Positions 10,501-22,358 of a stretch of DNA of 64,000 bases are shown piece after piece; position 1 is the stretch's first letter, and each line of letters begins with the position of its first letter. Both the position numbers and the translations under genes were made by a program. Under the pieces are notes generated by a model that was not told the DNA's origin, ran no database searches, and saw nothing but the letters and a program-made list of their open reading frames with translations. The stretch comes from Tenrec ecaudatus (lineage: Eukaryota; Chordata; Mammalia; Afrosoricida; Tenrecidae), in assembly GCF_050624435.1 (NCBI RefSeq), contig NC_134537.1, forward strand, positions 125,340,086-125,404,085. Direction: 5' to 3'.

Positions 10501-11315
10501 GGGTTTTGTATCATGCCTAGGAACAGTTTTTTCTTCCCAATCACTCTAAAAGCATGCACCCCTGTTTTGGGTCAAGCATATTTCAGATTGCACTGTTCAT
10601 GGATTCGGGCAGGAAGAGGACAGCCACTTCGCAGGGAGAGGGCAGTGAGAAGCCGCCAAGGGCAGTGCCCAGCACAGAGACTGTGCCAACTCTGGGGTGC
10701 TCAGGACCAAGGGGTGGTCCCATGTATCCATCGCCTGGAAGACTCCTTTCCATCTGTCTCAGGGGCTCTGGCTCCCCTACACTAGACAGACGGTACCCTT
10801 TTGGGGTATGAACAAGTCAGACCCCTCTGGCCAGTCTTTGTCCGGAGTTTGGGACTCTCTCCACACCCAGCACTTGGTCTTCTTTGCCCGCCCTATGGGT
10901 GCTGGCTTGATGCTCTGGCTGCCCTGCTCCCCGGCCAGCCTTGGTTGCCTGAGTGCCCCCCTGCTGGAGGTTGCCATTGTGGACTTGCAGGCTCTGCACC
11001 AGGGGTCCTGTCCTAATTACCCCCATTTTTTCATCATTCCTGGGCTCACTCAGCTGCCAACTCACCAGCTGGCTCCAGGCCTTAGTGGCTCTAACAAGAA
11101 AGCTTCACCTCTGGTGGGGTGGCCCCCTTTTCTGCTCTGCCAAAGTGGACCCCTGAGCAGCTCACAACTCTGTCTTCACAAACATCCCCATCTATCATGC
11201 TGGTCCTGAGTGGTCCTGCCATTTAGTGTCCCCTAGGCACACCTGTATTTGAAGACTGGAAATGATCCCCTTGTCTTTACTGGGGTAGACCTTTCAACCT
11301 CAGTAGGTGCTCCAT
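10501..11315. other. Unassigned sequence
   Basis: About 0.8 kb. Overlapping frames on both strands (largest 170 codons at 10697-11209) lack domains and overlap one another, which suggests chance openness in C-rich DNA. Confidence 0.45.
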
Positions 11316-11485
11316 GGGGAGTCCTGGTGCTGCCACTGGGTGAGCATAGGACTGTCGTTCTGGGCGCTGTACGGGAGATTGATGAGACTGGCCAGCCATT
11401 TATGTAATACCTACAGCCTCCGTAACCCTTTGTGGGCTCTGTATGAGTCAGAATCGACTGCATGGCAGGCTGGTGGTTTTGGGCT
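11316..11485 (+). mobile_element. AfroSINE, degraded
   Basis: Head GGGAGTCCTGGTGCTGCCAC; the tail is clear as TGTATGAGTCAGAATCGACT followed by GCATGGCAGGCTGGTGG. Confidence 0.8.
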
Positions 11486-11575
11486 TCTTAATACCTGGTG
11501 TGCCCTTTGCCACCTAGTCGTTGAAGTCAGGGTTTGTTTTTTTTCTTCTCAAAACTCTCTTTTTTTTAACTTTCA

Positions 11576-12079
11576 TGTGTCAGTCTGGGTTGACTAGAGA
11601 AACAAATTCATAGACATTCATTTGTGTGCAAGAGAGAACTTTACATCCAAGAGCAATTGTCCATTAAGAAAGCATCCCAGCCCAGTCCAGATGAAGTCCA
11701 TAAGTCTGATATTACCTCATATGTCGATATTAGTCCATAAATTCCTCTTTAGACTCATGCAGCCAGGCAACGATATTGAATGCAGGAAGATCACAGGCCA
11801 GTGGGTGGAAGGTCTTGTGGATCCAGTGGTAGTAGTAGCATCTTAGCACTGGCAGGGGTCTTCATGTGGCTCCTGCAGCTCCAGGGCTCTAACATAGCTC
11901 CATGTGTCTTGTCAGCAGGAATGTCTTACAGGGAGTGAGTGTTGGTCGAACCTCCAGTGAGCTATTTGTTTCGTTAGTGGCTCCAAATGAGGTCATCTAG
12001 TTCTGACTAGACTGACAGGCTAAACTGCACCCCTTCACTCTTAAGTCTCAAGTTGACAACAGATTATGTAACTACCACA
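11576..12079 (-). mobile_element. LTR, ERVL/MLT2-like
   Basis: Same family as 6784-7299: TGGGTTGACTAGAGAAACAA near the start, GATCACAGGCCAGTGGGTGG in the middle, AAGTTGACAACAGATTATG and ACCACA at the end. The 5-base flanks (TTTCA and ATTCT) do not match, so the target duplication is lost or the edges have changed. Confidence 0.82.
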
Positions 12080-12299
12080 ATTCTTGAAGGCAGAATTCAC
12101 ATCTGATTTATTTTATTATATTAAAAAGGTATCTTGTTTTCAGAGTTATACTTATAGCAGCAAAATCACCTACAGTATCTATCTTAGCCACCCCGAGTTG
12201 CTGGACCATAAACACCACAAATGGCTGCCTTTAAAGAACAGCCCATTGTACACAGATCAGTGCGCTGGCAGCATTGGCCTTTCTCTGTAGTGTGTCCTG

Positions 12300-12545
12300 G
12301 TAACCCTTGATGTAGAGGTGACCCTCACATGGTGGCTGTCTTTCCCTCTGCGAGCAAATCTCTGTGTCTAACTTGCTCTTTTCATAAGTCAGAAGTGATT
12401 CGATGGAGAACCCTATTTACTCAAGTATCATTGAATTAGCATCACAAAGCAACCCTCTTTCCAAACAGGATCCACCCATAGGGAAAGGTAATGGGGTCCA
12501 GCTCATTCATGTGGCTACACAATCTGATCCATAACAAGACTCAAT
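12300..12545 (-). mobile_element. Ancient MaLR-type LTR fragment
   Basis: Resembles the complement of an MLT1-like LTR: TCTCTGTGTCTAACTTGCTC, then AACCCTATTTACTC, CCTCTTTCCAAACAGG and a TCTGATCCATAACAA end. Heavily diverged; family assignment is tentative. Confidence 0.45.
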
Positions 12546-15354
12546 CTTGAGATCTCTTGTTTCTTTGTTATTCTGGATGATGCTGTAATGAATCATTAAT
12601 TCCCCCGACCCGGTTTTATCACCTCCAGAAGATTCCTTCTACTTCAATAGTTTACACCTTCCCTACCTCATCCAGTCTGTTCTTAGCTGTCTGCTCACAA
12701 GAAACCCACCTTTTGTAAGGACTCTTATTGGAAAGTCTGAACTCCCGGGACTCTCCAACATTTAGTGCTTTCAACGGCCTCGATTATGAATCGTGTCCTG
12801 CTCTTGCACATTGTAAGAGAACCCACTAAGGAAGACAGTCAGAAGGCCAACAGCCTGTGCTTTGATCAGCCCCGGAACACGTGTAGTACCTTTGATGAAT
12901 CCTCCTATGGCCCCTGGTACTTCCGGCAAGTGCCGTCCTTGTCTGCATGTACCCAGGGAAAAGAGCAGGATGTGATACTAGTAGGGCATCATTTCACAAA
13001 CTAATTTCTACATTGTCAATAAATTAAGCCTGTGGTAAGAATGTGGAATCATGTACTTCACAATCAAACATAGCTATTAGCTTCAATCATGATGAATTTC
13101 ATCTATAAGACGAGGCTTGATTAGGCACCAGAGAAAAGAGATAACCTTAGAGGAAAATGCTGGGAAAAGTGGAAATAAAAAGAGAAAGGAAGTGTGATGG
13201 AGTCAGCTTCTTTAATTGGAAGCAATTTCCTCAGAACCAATTTATCCGGTGCTGCAGTTAACTCTTGGCCCTGAAGGAGACATGTATTGATTGCCAGGCT
13301 TCCTTCTCACCAGTGTTCTCTGAAACCCCATCCTATCACAGGTGTGTGATGTGGCCTCAGGAAAGCCCTCATTCAAAACGCAGTGCTCTTCTGCCCCATG
13401 CAGCCAGCTTGATTCATAAAATGTCCTGGTCCGTGATAGTTTCTAAAGATGGTTCTTATTTGAACAAATGGTCCAATTATATCATCTATGTTACTGCTTC
13501 ATATATAATTACATCTTCAGATCTAATGCTTCCAGAGAATTTTCCATTTGCTATTATTTTTGTTATTTCCTGTTGCAGAACTAAACACTGAAATAATATA
13601 AACTACCTGGCTCTTCAGTTCAAAGATTGCTAACTGGTAACCCAAGAAACATTTCTTGAGTTGTGTTTTGTTTATTTGCTTGTCTTTTTGTCTGTATAGT
13701 GTTTTGCTTTGGTCTTTGCAGTTTTCAAACTTTTTCATTGGCTTATTTCTTTTTTATAAGAATTGGAATTTCTTACTTGTCTTGAAAAATTGGCAGATCT
13801 TACGTCATGAACCCTCATCCCGAGTAATGGTCACAGGCGGCATACTTGCTGGGCCCGTGAGAAAGGGCAGTTTGTCTGTAGTTCAGAAGCGCCTTCGCTC
13901 CCTCTTGTCTCCCCAGCATAATGCGTCCACTCGGCTTATCGTTTGTGAGATTTCACGGAATTAGTTGTTTTCCAGTCATTGTTTGCTAGCTAAACGTGCC
14001 TTTATGTTAATTTTTCAGTTACTTATGGACTATAAGAGAGAGTAAGAGTTAAAGGAGGAAGACAGTGAAACCAGGCTTGCTACTATTGAAAAATTAAATC
14101 TATAACATGGGAGTCATTTTCAAAGCTGCAGGTTTATTACTTTTATATTTTCAAGCTCCATCCATGTTCTCTGCCTATGTTTCACCTTGGTGTTATATAC
14201 TTGACCATGACGGTTTGTTGAATTCTAACGATCTGCTTACAAGCACTGAGGGATAGAGAAAAACAACAACCTGAGAATGGGTTGAGAACAAAATAATGTG
14301 GACATAGTCTGTGCGTTTGAAGAATCTATATTTATGGTCAAGAGCTATATATTTTTTATTGTTATCTTGAAGTGTATCTTGGTTTTGTGAACCCAGATAG
14401 CAGTAGAGTTATCCTCGAGTCAAAAAATCTCCATGTAATCCTTCCTTCCTTCTTCCTTCCTTAAGGAGCTTTATAAAGGAGCAGGTGTAATAAAGATGCT
14501 TCCAAAGTCTTAGTTATTCATGGCCTTGCTCCCAAACCAAGGATCCAGGAGGCCTTGAAATTTCACATTGGCCATTTGGAATATGAACCTTAAATCTCCC
14601 TCTCACCTTGGAAAACAGTATGCTTGCTACCTGATGCCACTTCTAAGACAGACGTGAGCCCTGTTGAAATACTATATGGGGCCCTGGCATTTACCGCAGG
14701 GGATGCTTGAGCGGGCCACGTCAGAAGCATAAACATGTCTATATTAGGAGTCATTTTCAACAAGATTGTGGGAGGAACGCTCACAAGGTTGCTTTATTCC
14801 TTCTTGCAGGAGTTCAAGGAGGCCTGCTGCAAGTGTCGGAGGTGTTTATTTTTGTTTTCTCTATGGCTTCACCTTGCTTTGAGAGGCAGGTAAGCTAGGG
14901 ACTCATTAGAACATAGTGAAGTGTCAATGATTAGTTCATGAAAAGTCAGCAGGAAGGTATGCCATGCCATGCATTTAGACATAAAAAGAAAAAGCTCAAT
15001 GTGTCAATGGAAAAGGATACCTTCTTGGTGGGGAGGTTCCCCATGCTTCGCCCCTGGGATCTCTCATCTCTCAGAGAGAACTCTTTCGCAACCAGGGTGA
15101 GAGTGGTGCTGGAAACCTCTGACTCTGGATGGAACACGCTCCCTGCGCTCACTTGCCTGTTCAGCTCGCTTGATGTTCAGCTAATAGAATTGACTCTTCT
15201 TCCCAACCTAGCTTCCTCTGGAAGCTCCACAGAAGCCTGTTCAGCATCATAGCAACTTATCAGCCTGGCCACGGACAGACAATTGTACTGGCCAGGACAA
15301 GAACCCGGAGCTTCTGCCTGGAAGGCGAGACTCTTTCCACCGAATCATCATTGC
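12546..15354. other. Repeat-poor 2.8 kb block
   Basis: No gene, young SINE or L1 recognised. Contains a CCTTCCTT-type pyrimidine stretch at 14441-14461. The 13600-13800 part is T-rich and may hide an ancient LINE. ATAAATTAAGCC at 13019 and AATAAAGATG at 14489 are isolated polyadenylation-like hexamers without gene context. Confidence 0.45.
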
Positions 15355-15560
15355 CCCTAAGCTCAAAAGTAACTGCCATTTATTGAGTGCTTACTCAGCG
15401 ACATTGTTCTAAGCACCCTACATGTATTTGCTCATTTAACACAATGGGGTAGGTATTACTTCCCCCCACACTTCAGAGTAGGGAAAGGTGGGCACCAAGA
15501 GTTATGTCATTTGGCCAAGGTTTGTTTGGATCTTCAGTGGATGTGCCAGGGTCTACAACC
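15355..15560 (+). mobile_element. MIR SINE
   Basis: Typical MIR order: GCCATTTATTGAGTGCTTAC, then TTGTTCTAAGCACC, TACATGTATTTGCTCATTTA and TTGGCCAAGG. An ancient mammal-wide element. Confidence 0.85.
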
Positions 15561-16219
15561 AGGCACTGACTCCAGAGCCTGGGCCCCCAGTTGGGGCCTG
15601 GGGGTGGTGAATGGCAAGGCCTGTCTGTTTGGGGCAAGGTTGGACCCACACCTAATGGGAATGAGGTGCGGTTCACAGGGGTGTCCCGGTGGTTGACGCC
15701 CGTCTGTCCACCGTATGGAACTTAGATCATTCTGATGAAGGAAGAGCGTAAACACAGGTCTGGTCGCTGGTTGACTTTTCTCTGAGGAGAATTGCCTGCC
15801 TCTGTCTTTTTCCATTTTCCTGCTGGGGATTTATTGGTTATCTTAATTTGCATTTTTAAAAGTGTCCACTGCTGCATAGTCAGCACATAGAAAGGACCTA
15901 GGACTTAGTAGTTGCTCAATAAGTTGAAACCATGATGGGAGGAAGAGACTCGACCCCTCGTCTGCCATTTTCTGGGTTTGGCGGTGGTCAGATGCTATCC
16001 AGTCTGCTCGGCTCATGCTGACTTTAGATAGCTGTAAATACAGTGCTACCTAGCCCTGGTCCTGCACTGTCCTCTGGACCTCTGGAGTGTCCGTGCTCAT
16101 TGCCATGTTTATTAGCTAATTATAGTGCATCTTAACTTATGTACATGCATATGTTTATTTTTACACAGCCATAGTGACTGACTTTTGAGGGGAGGCAGTT
16201 TTCCCCATTGTTTCTGTTC
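15561..16219. other. Unassigned sequence
   Basis: Nothing firm. TTAGTAGTTGCTCAATAAG near 15907 resembles the end of an L2 or MIR but is too short to call. Confidence 0.4.
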
Positions 16220-16340
16220 TTAAAGCTAATTCCCAGACCCAGATCATATAAATTTTTTTCTAGTTTTCTTACTGTTGGACTTTTTTACATTTACTGTTTT
16301 AGTTCACTTGAGGTTCATTTTCACTTTGAGTATAAATACC
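16220..16340 (-). mobile_element. Old L1 fragment
   Basis: T-rich stretch similar to the complement of an L1 3' region (TTTTTTCTAGTTTTCTTACT, then TTGAGGTTCATTTTCAC). Short and diverged. Confidence 0.4.
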
Positions 16341-16535
16341 TCAAACCCAAATCTACTGCCATCAAGTTGGCTTCAATTCATAATGACCTCACGTGTAGGG
16401 CTTATAAGACTTTTAGTCTTTATGGCAGCAGACAGCCTCATCTTGCTCCCTTGGAGAAGTTGGCAGATTTGAATCACTGACCTTGTGGTTCCTAAGTCTG
16501 ATGTCTAGATCACTAGGCCACCTGGGTTTCTTTAT
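16341..16535 (-). mobile_element. AfroSINE
   Basis: Reverse copy: ACTGCCATCAAGTTGGCTTC, AGACAGCCTCATCTTGCTCC, TGACCTTGTGGTTCC, and head complement CACTAGGCCACCTGGG. Confidence 0.88.
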
Positions 16536-16539
16536 TCAG

Positions 16540-16715
16540 ACTCCAAACTCACTATCCTCAAGTCAACTATGACTCATTGAAACTCGATAGGGTAGAAAAC
16601 AGGATAGACCTGTCCCTGTGGGTTTCTGAGACGGCAAGGATTGATGTGAGTAGAAGCCCACGGCTGCTGACGTTACAGTTAGCAGCCCAACCTGTAACCA
16701 CTTGCCATGAGGTTT
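16540..16715 (-). mobile_element. AfroSINE
   Basis: Second reverse copy directly after the first: CAAGTCAACTATGACTC, GGTTTCTGAGACGGCAAGG, TTACAGTTAGCAGCCCAACC. The two form a same-strand tandem pair. Confidence 0.85.
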
Positions 16716-16992
16716 CTCTATTGTGGCTATAGGATGACTTCTTTCCAAGTGGATCCTCAATGTCTGGTCAGAACTGTTTATTGAATAACCCACCTCCCCT
16801 TTTACTGATTGGCATGTCACATTCGTGTGTGTGTGAATTGACTTGATGACAGTGAATGAATTATCTCCTAGTACATGACTGCCCTGCTTACTGATTTTCA
16901 GAATGTAATTATTGCTTCTCACAATGGAATTAAACTTCTAAACATTGAAATAAAAATAATTGAGGTTTTATGTCAATCTTCTTACCCAGAAA

Positions 16993-17200
16993 CAAGGAGC
17001 TCTGATGGGTCAGTGGTTAAGGGCTTACCTAGTGATCAAAAGGTTGACCGTTCAAAGCCATCCAGTGACTTCGAAAGAGAAAGATCTGGGGGATTTCCCC
17101 CGTGATGATTCCAGCCTAGAAAACCATGCAGGGTAGCTCTACGCTGCTTCACGAAGTCACTGTGCATGAGAATGACCTTGATGATGTCGAAAAACTACAG
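16993..17200 (+). mobile_element. AfroSINE
   Basis: Head AAGGAGCTCTGATGGGTCAG, B-box-like AGGTTGACCGTTCAAAGCC, then CATGCAGGGTAGCTCTACGC and tail AGAATGACCTTGATGATGTC. Confidence 0.85.
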
Positions 17201-17243
17201 TAACACTAAGAAACTTGACCAGTATAAGTCCACTCTTGCTTGG

Positions 17244-17826
17244 TGTGTTAGACAGGCTTCTCTAGAGAAACAAAACCAGGACACACATACACACACACAT
17301 ATCACGAAGAAATAAACAGCTAATTAGTCCACAGAGCAATTCAGAGAGCTCACTTCAACTCACTTCTATGAGACAGTTAATATACTGGCAGGCCTTCAAC
17401 TCACAAGAGTTGCTGGGTGCAAGTCAAGGAAGCAGACAGCTGAGTTTCCTGTAGAGCAATTCAGGCAATCTGGCAACAGGCAGCAAACAGCAGGGCAGGT
17501 CACCAACAGTCAGCCAGATGACAGGGTCTGACAGTTCCTAGCTCGAGTGATGTATATACCAGCAGTGTAGCAAAGCAGGTCTCGAAAGAACCTCAAACTA
17601 TGGCGACACAATCCATGGGTTGAGTGTCCCACAGGTAGTGTATCTCACAAGTTGAGACAGAGAACTAGCTCAGGCAGCCACACACTGGTCCGATCATCAG
17701 AAAGCAAGAGACAGAAAGGTGAGGCTCCCAGAGCCATTTATCTCTTTGCCCGTCAATTAAACTGCGATCTTATTAATCCTACATGTGTTTATGGGCCAGT
17801 TTGGCACACTAAACCTACCTATCACA
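17244..17826 (-). mobile_element. Solo LTR, ERVL/MLT2-like
   Basis: Starts TGTGTTAGACAGGCTTCTCT, with the family tract TCTAGAGAAACAAAACCAGG, and ends CTACCTATCACA. The 5-base flanks are CTTGG (17239-17243) and CGTGG (17827-17831), one mismatch apart, as expected for an aged target duplication. Different subfamily from 6784-7299. Confidence 0.75.
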
Positions 17827-17869
17827 CGTGGGTTTTCCCAAGTAGACTGTAAGTGTTGAGAAATGTGTT

Positions 17870-17976
17870 TCTGTCTGCTCCCATGAACAGTGACAGTCTC
17901 AGAGACCCACAGGGGTGGTTCCACCCTGTCCTAGAGGGTCGTTAGGAGTCGGCATTGGCTCCATGACAGGGAGTTT
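17870..17976 (+). mobile_element. AfroSINE, 3' fragment
   Basis: Only the tail half: CTGTCTGCTCCCATGAACAG, CTCAGAGACCCACAGGGGTG, CCTAGAGGGTCGTTAGGAG. Confidence 0.75.
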
Positions 17977-20103
17977 TTCTTTACTAACAATTCTAGGTCC
18001 AGGCCTGTTATTCCCCAAGGCAATGATCTTAAGCACCAGAGAGACTTGTGCTCTGGGTTGTTGACCGGACCTTACAGTGATGTAACTGTGCAATCCTGGC
18101 GAAGTCGGTTCACATTTTGAAAATTAAAGAGTTCAATTAGTTTTGCTTCTGAGTCCATTCTAGCCCTGAAATGAATAATCTAAAAATGAACTTGAATGCT
18201 CTGTGTGGCCCCCAATATTCTTGATTCTGAGATCATCCCAAGACCTTTTCAAAACTTGTATGAATTGTTGCAAAATGGCCTGAAACAAAAATAAAAGCTT
18301 TGGGCCGTGGTGCTGAGTCTATCCACACATATACACTCACACCCACTCACTCACTTTGGAACTGTAGGAGAACCCAGCCCTATCTCAGAGATAATTTACA
18401 ATGGAAAACTTGCTCACCTGCATTCAGTATTCTTGGTTGTAAGTCCTGCAATCCCAATGATATATCATCTCTTCGTGTCCTATACTTTGCATTTCTCCCC
18501 TCCATCTCCTCCTTTTATATTTTAAAAATAATTTGTTTTTTAATTTTATAATTTGCTTTTCATATAGATCACAACCTCATAAAGATGCCCGAGGACATTA
18601 GCTTGCTCCCACACTGCTCCTTTGCCATCTGAGATCATCTGATCCAGAGATCCAGAGGGACCGGCTGTTCTGTGCCAGCAGAATCTAAGTTGGGAACAGG
18701 AGGCAGCGGCTGTGACTCAAGAGCAAATTGTCAACCCCTGGGCCCTGCCCTCTGCGCAGCTGCCATCTTGGCGGATCCTCGGGAAGCCACACGGTGAGAA
18801 TACTCTCAGGAGGGCACGTGCAAATATGCAAATGAGTGCTGGCACCTTCCCAGCAGCCAATCGGTGTTCAAGAGACAAGGAAAGGCGGAGCTTTTGACTG
18901 TGTGATCTCTGATTGTCGGAAGGAAACCACAAGTAGGCAGGAAAGCAGTAAGATGACCACGATTGCAGGGCCGGGAGAGGAAACAACTCCCACTCCACGA
19001 AGGCCGGATCTGCAGCCATCACTGCACGATCAAAGCCAAGTGCTTGCTGGACGTCCAACAGCTCATGGTAAGTACTTAGCCATGGTTCTCCTCTTATGGA
19101 GAGCGTGCCAACTGGGACTCTACAGGGGGGGGGGCACTTTGGCCAACTCCTAGACTCTGCAATTTATCTACAAATGACAGTTTCTGGCCACAGAACTTGG
19201 AGGAGTAGGAAGGAAGAAATGGGAGGGGTGAGGGGAGAGGGTTAACGGGAAGAAAAGAAGGAGGAAGGCAGGAAGAGGGCGAGGATGGAAAAATGGAAAG
19301 GCGAGAGGAAGCAAGAGGATCGTCTGTCTGGCCAGCTCCGTGAGGAAGCCAAGCAGACGGGATGAGCTTTAATAAAGACAAATGGCAGGGAACACACCAG
19401 GGGAGAAATCATGATCAACAAAGATGTCAAAGGGAGGCTACTCTCTAGAAAGAGCAACACTAAAAAAAAATGGGGGTGTAATCGTGAGTAATGACTTACT
19501 TACTGTAGCTACGAGTTCGTCACGTCGTGACGGCAGGGAAAGACCGATGCTGTCTCGGGCTGTGTGCACAGCAGAAGCTCTGACAACAGAAGCAGTCTCA
19601 GAGGTGCTGCGTAAGGTCTTTGTCTGGCCATCCAGGTCACTGAAAAATGCGACTGCAGACTTGCAAACAGCAATTCTATAAAGGGGACAGAAAAATAGGG
19701 TTGAACGTTGAAAGCAGGATAGCTGGAATCTTTCATATATACGTAGGCGAGGGTTTCAATGGCTCCATCGGATTCCATGTTTATCTAAGGCAATGGAGCC
19801 GGCTGGGCCCACATTTCGCTGGACTGGGCTGGCAAGCTGGCATCCGGTCTCATGTGGTTCACTCTGACCTAGTCATCTCCCTATGGGAAGAGGCACGCCT
19901 TGCAAAGGTGCTGGCAGGTGTTTTCATTGTGCGTCTGGCATGGTTTAGACGCCAAGAAAGTCAGAGTCTCTGGACTCCAACCATAGAATTGGGTTCTGGA
20001 AATGGAAGCTGTTCATCAGGAAAGGAGATACATAAGGTTGACCTTCAATATATGCAGAATCCTCTCCAGCTTCGGTTATTCTGTGGGTCTCCTAGCTGTT
20101 AGG
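17977..20103. other. Unassigned 2.1 kb block
   Basis: No recognisable repeat except a G9 run near 19126 and a purine-rich strand at 19195-19330. It holds the promoter-like cluster described separately. Confidence 0.45.
18763..19073 (+). promoter_or_regulatory. Promoter-like motif cluster with a consensus splice donor
   Basis: Within 100 bases lie a YY1-like CCATCTTG (18763-18770), an E-box CACGTG (18815-18820), a perfect octamer ATGCAAAT (18826-18833) and an inverted CCAAT in AGCCAATCGG (18855-18864). About 200 bases downstream is a consensus donor ATG|GTAAGT, with the junction after 19067. This order fits a TATA-less promoter and a non-coding first exon. The same motifs also occur in retroviral LTRs and by chance, and no initiator or CpG island supports it. 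Confidence 0.25.
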
Positions 20104-20286
20104 TTTCTAGGTGGCACAACCCGTTAGCTCTTGAGAGCTCGCCGAAGGCTGGCATTTGTTCCCCTGGCAGCAACATTGCAGAAGGAAATACCTCGTGACT
20201 TGCTTCCATGAGGATTAGAGCCGAGAGAACACTATGGGGCACATGATACCCCGATTAGTCTAAATGGACCTGTCAGCAACTAGCAT
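20104..20286 (+). mobile_element. AfroSINE, second subtype
   Basis: Head TAGGTGGCACAACCCGTTAG, the CCTGGCAGCAACATTGCAGA region, and ACACTATGGGGCACATGATA. The arrangement fits the longer AfroSINE subtype with an AAACGGTTA-like head. Confidence 0.65.
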
Positions 20287-20575
20287 CAGTTAGCAACGCT
20301 AACGCCAACTAGACTTCTGATTTATCTTGACACAACTTATAAAAGGAGGAAAGCCGGAATATCGGCAGGATGGGAGCCTGAGTGGATTCGGATACCAATT
20401 TAGGAAGTCGGTTCTCCCACTAGTTTACTTGCTACATGCCTCAGCTTCCCATCCAGAAAGAGCAGTTCTGTTTAACCATTCCAACCAAATAGCAGCTCAT
20501 AAAAGTGAGGACATTCGAAACCAGGGAAGCTCCTTCACACCAGCGAATAAGGCAAAACCAGCTATGAGATATATT

Positions 20576-20757
20576 TCCAAAGCCCAGACTCACTGCCATC
20601 GAGTCGATGCCAACCCTTGTCGGACTCTGTGCATTCCTGGGGCCGTACCTGTTTATGGGTGTAGAAAGCTCATCTTTCTCCTTAGGAGCGGCTGGTGGTT
20701 TCAAACTACAGACCTTGTGGATTACAGTCCAATGCATAACCTCTAAGCCACCAGCAT
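20576..20757 (-). mobile_element. AfroSINE, well preserved
   Basis: Reverse copy with clear landmarks: CACTGCCATCGAGTCGATGC, AGCTCATCTTTCTCC, CTGGTGGTTTCAAACTACAG and CTCTAAGCCACCAG. Confidence 0.93.
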
Positions 20758-20910
20758 TCCACGAGGCATGTTTGAGTTTGTTTAATTTTCTTGCTGTGTC
20801 TATGAAGGTAGGCTGATGTAGTATGATTTCTCCAGACTGTTCCCAGTCATTTTAGGATTTAGCTTCTAGTCTTTCTCAAATGGTTTTGTTCACAGAATCG
20901 TCTGAGAGCT

Positions 20911-21036
20911 TACCGCATGTACCGGCCCGAATATACCATATAGGCCAGCCCGAATATCAGCCGAGGAACCCAATTTTACCACAAAAACTGCGTTAAAAAT
21001 GTGCTGAAGAACTCGGTTTATACATGAGTATATGTA
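20911..21036 (+). mobile_element. Short inverted-terminal-repeat DNA element (MITE)
   Basis: About 126 bases. Left end TACCGCATGTACCGGCCCGA and right end (read inward on the minus strand) TACATATACTCATGTATAAA are diverged inverted repeats of a TACCGTATATACTCG-like terminus. The inner part GCCGAGGAACCCAATTTTAC then CACAAAAACTGCG recalls a widespread vertebrate MITE whose family name I cannot give with certainty. No target duplication is visible. Confidence 0.55.
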
Positions 21037-21329
21037 AAAAAAAGAGTGATTCTTAGAATCTAGCTTTGTGTTTCTGATCAAATACGTCTGACATGGGGCC
21101 CTATAATCTATGGTTTCAGCAAGCATCCCAGTGATTCACGGTATAGAGGTCATGCCACTACTTGAGAAACTGTAGACCAAGCTACATGGCTCACCTGGCT
21201 GGTGAATGTCTGCCCAGTTTCCTATTCTCGCCACCTGAGGAGAAGCGGTTGTAAGTCTACTACCTGTGAAGTACTTGAAAGGGAGTTTTACTGTTTTTCT
21301 GCCCAGCATCTAGTCATGCTTCTTTTGAT

Positions 21330-21432
21330 AATGTTGTTGTTCATTGCCATTAAGTACACTACACCTCATGGCAACCTTATGTGCAAACGAACAGAAGTGG
21401 GGACCAAGCCTGCCCCATCCTGTCACCCATAA
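21330..21432 (-). mobile_element. AfroSINE-like fragment
   Basis: TTGCCATTAAGTACACTACA, then CTCATGGCAACCTTATGTGC resemble the complement of a SINE tail. Truncated against the next LTR. Confidence 0.4.
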
Positions 21433-21436
21433 GGCT

Positions 21437-22040
21437 TACATTTGGACCCCCCTGAGAGAGACCAACACAGAGAGAAATTTATATCAAGAAACTAGCTCAC
21501 ACAATTAGAGATGTGGGCAAGTCCACTTCAGTTCCAGTTCATGGGTCAGATGTGAAGCTGGAGGCTCCTCCTACAGCTTCAGGGGCTGCAGGGGCTGTAC
21601 AGCTGCAGGGGCTGATGAACCAGGTGGCAAGAAGGTGAAGCATGAAGACCACAGGCTGGTGGCTGTAAATCCAATGAATCCAAGGTTGCAGGTCAGATGG
21701 CAGGCTGCCGATAGCTTCCAGGGTCAGCAGGCCGTTGGCTGAAGTCCAGAGAATGGGAGGTCCATGAGCCAAATGCTGGACCCAGATCCAGGAAGAAGCA
21801 AGCTAGTTTTCCCGCAGCATCCATTATATGGAAATTAGGCCACCCCCCTGAGGACATTTTCTTTCAGTTGCATCCGGGCTGTTCCTTGAATGAAGAGGTT
21901 GCATGCCACTGTCATCTGCTCACAGTGTGCCCCATTACGGAGCTCATTACATTGCATTAGGTCCCATCAGGGGGATTATCAAGCCATTGAGAATCCTGAC
22001 CCAGTCAAGTGGACACAAAACCCAACTAGAACACCTGTCA
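21437..22040 (-). mobile_element. LTR, ERVL/MLT2-like
   Basis: Shares GAGAAATTTATATCAAGAAA then CTCACACAATTAGAG with the copy at 28.0 kb, and the late tract GAGAATCCTGACCCAGTCAA. The 5' edge is eroded and no target duplication is clear. A GGGGCTGCA-type short tandem occurs at 21577-21617. Confidence 0.65.
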
Positions 22041-22189
22041 CCTGTCCTAGTTAGGAAGCCCTGCTGAAACCTGCCCGCAATGGGTGGCTCTTTTGGTAAG
22101 TTGCATACTCGTGACAGGTACATGTGGTGGCACAGCTTCCAGCGTCAGGATGGGTGATGGATTGTTTTTCTTAATTAAAGTTGTGTTCA

Positions 22190-22358
22190 CACTGACTCAT
22201 CATGACCCCATGTGACAGGGTAGATCTGCCCCACTTGCCTTTCCCAAAGGTAATCTTTACAGGAGCCGCTAGCCCCATCTTTTTCTCATAGAACCACTGG
22301 GTGGGTGTGAACTGCAAATCTTTCCCTTAGCAGCCGAGTGTTTAACCATGGCGTCTTT
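22190..22358 (-). mobile_element. AfroSINE
   Basis: Reverse copy: CTGACTCATCATGACCCCAT, CCATCTTTTTCTCATAGAAC, CTTAGCAGCCGAGTGTTTAA. Confidence 0.78.

Noticed and set aside
10697..11209. Open frame of 170 codons, plus strand
   Set aside because: It overlaps several equally open frames on both strands and has no recognisable family.
13019..13032. ATAAATTAAGCC considered as a gene 3' end
   Set aside because: No upstream coding sequence and no downstream GT-rich element; isolated hexamer.
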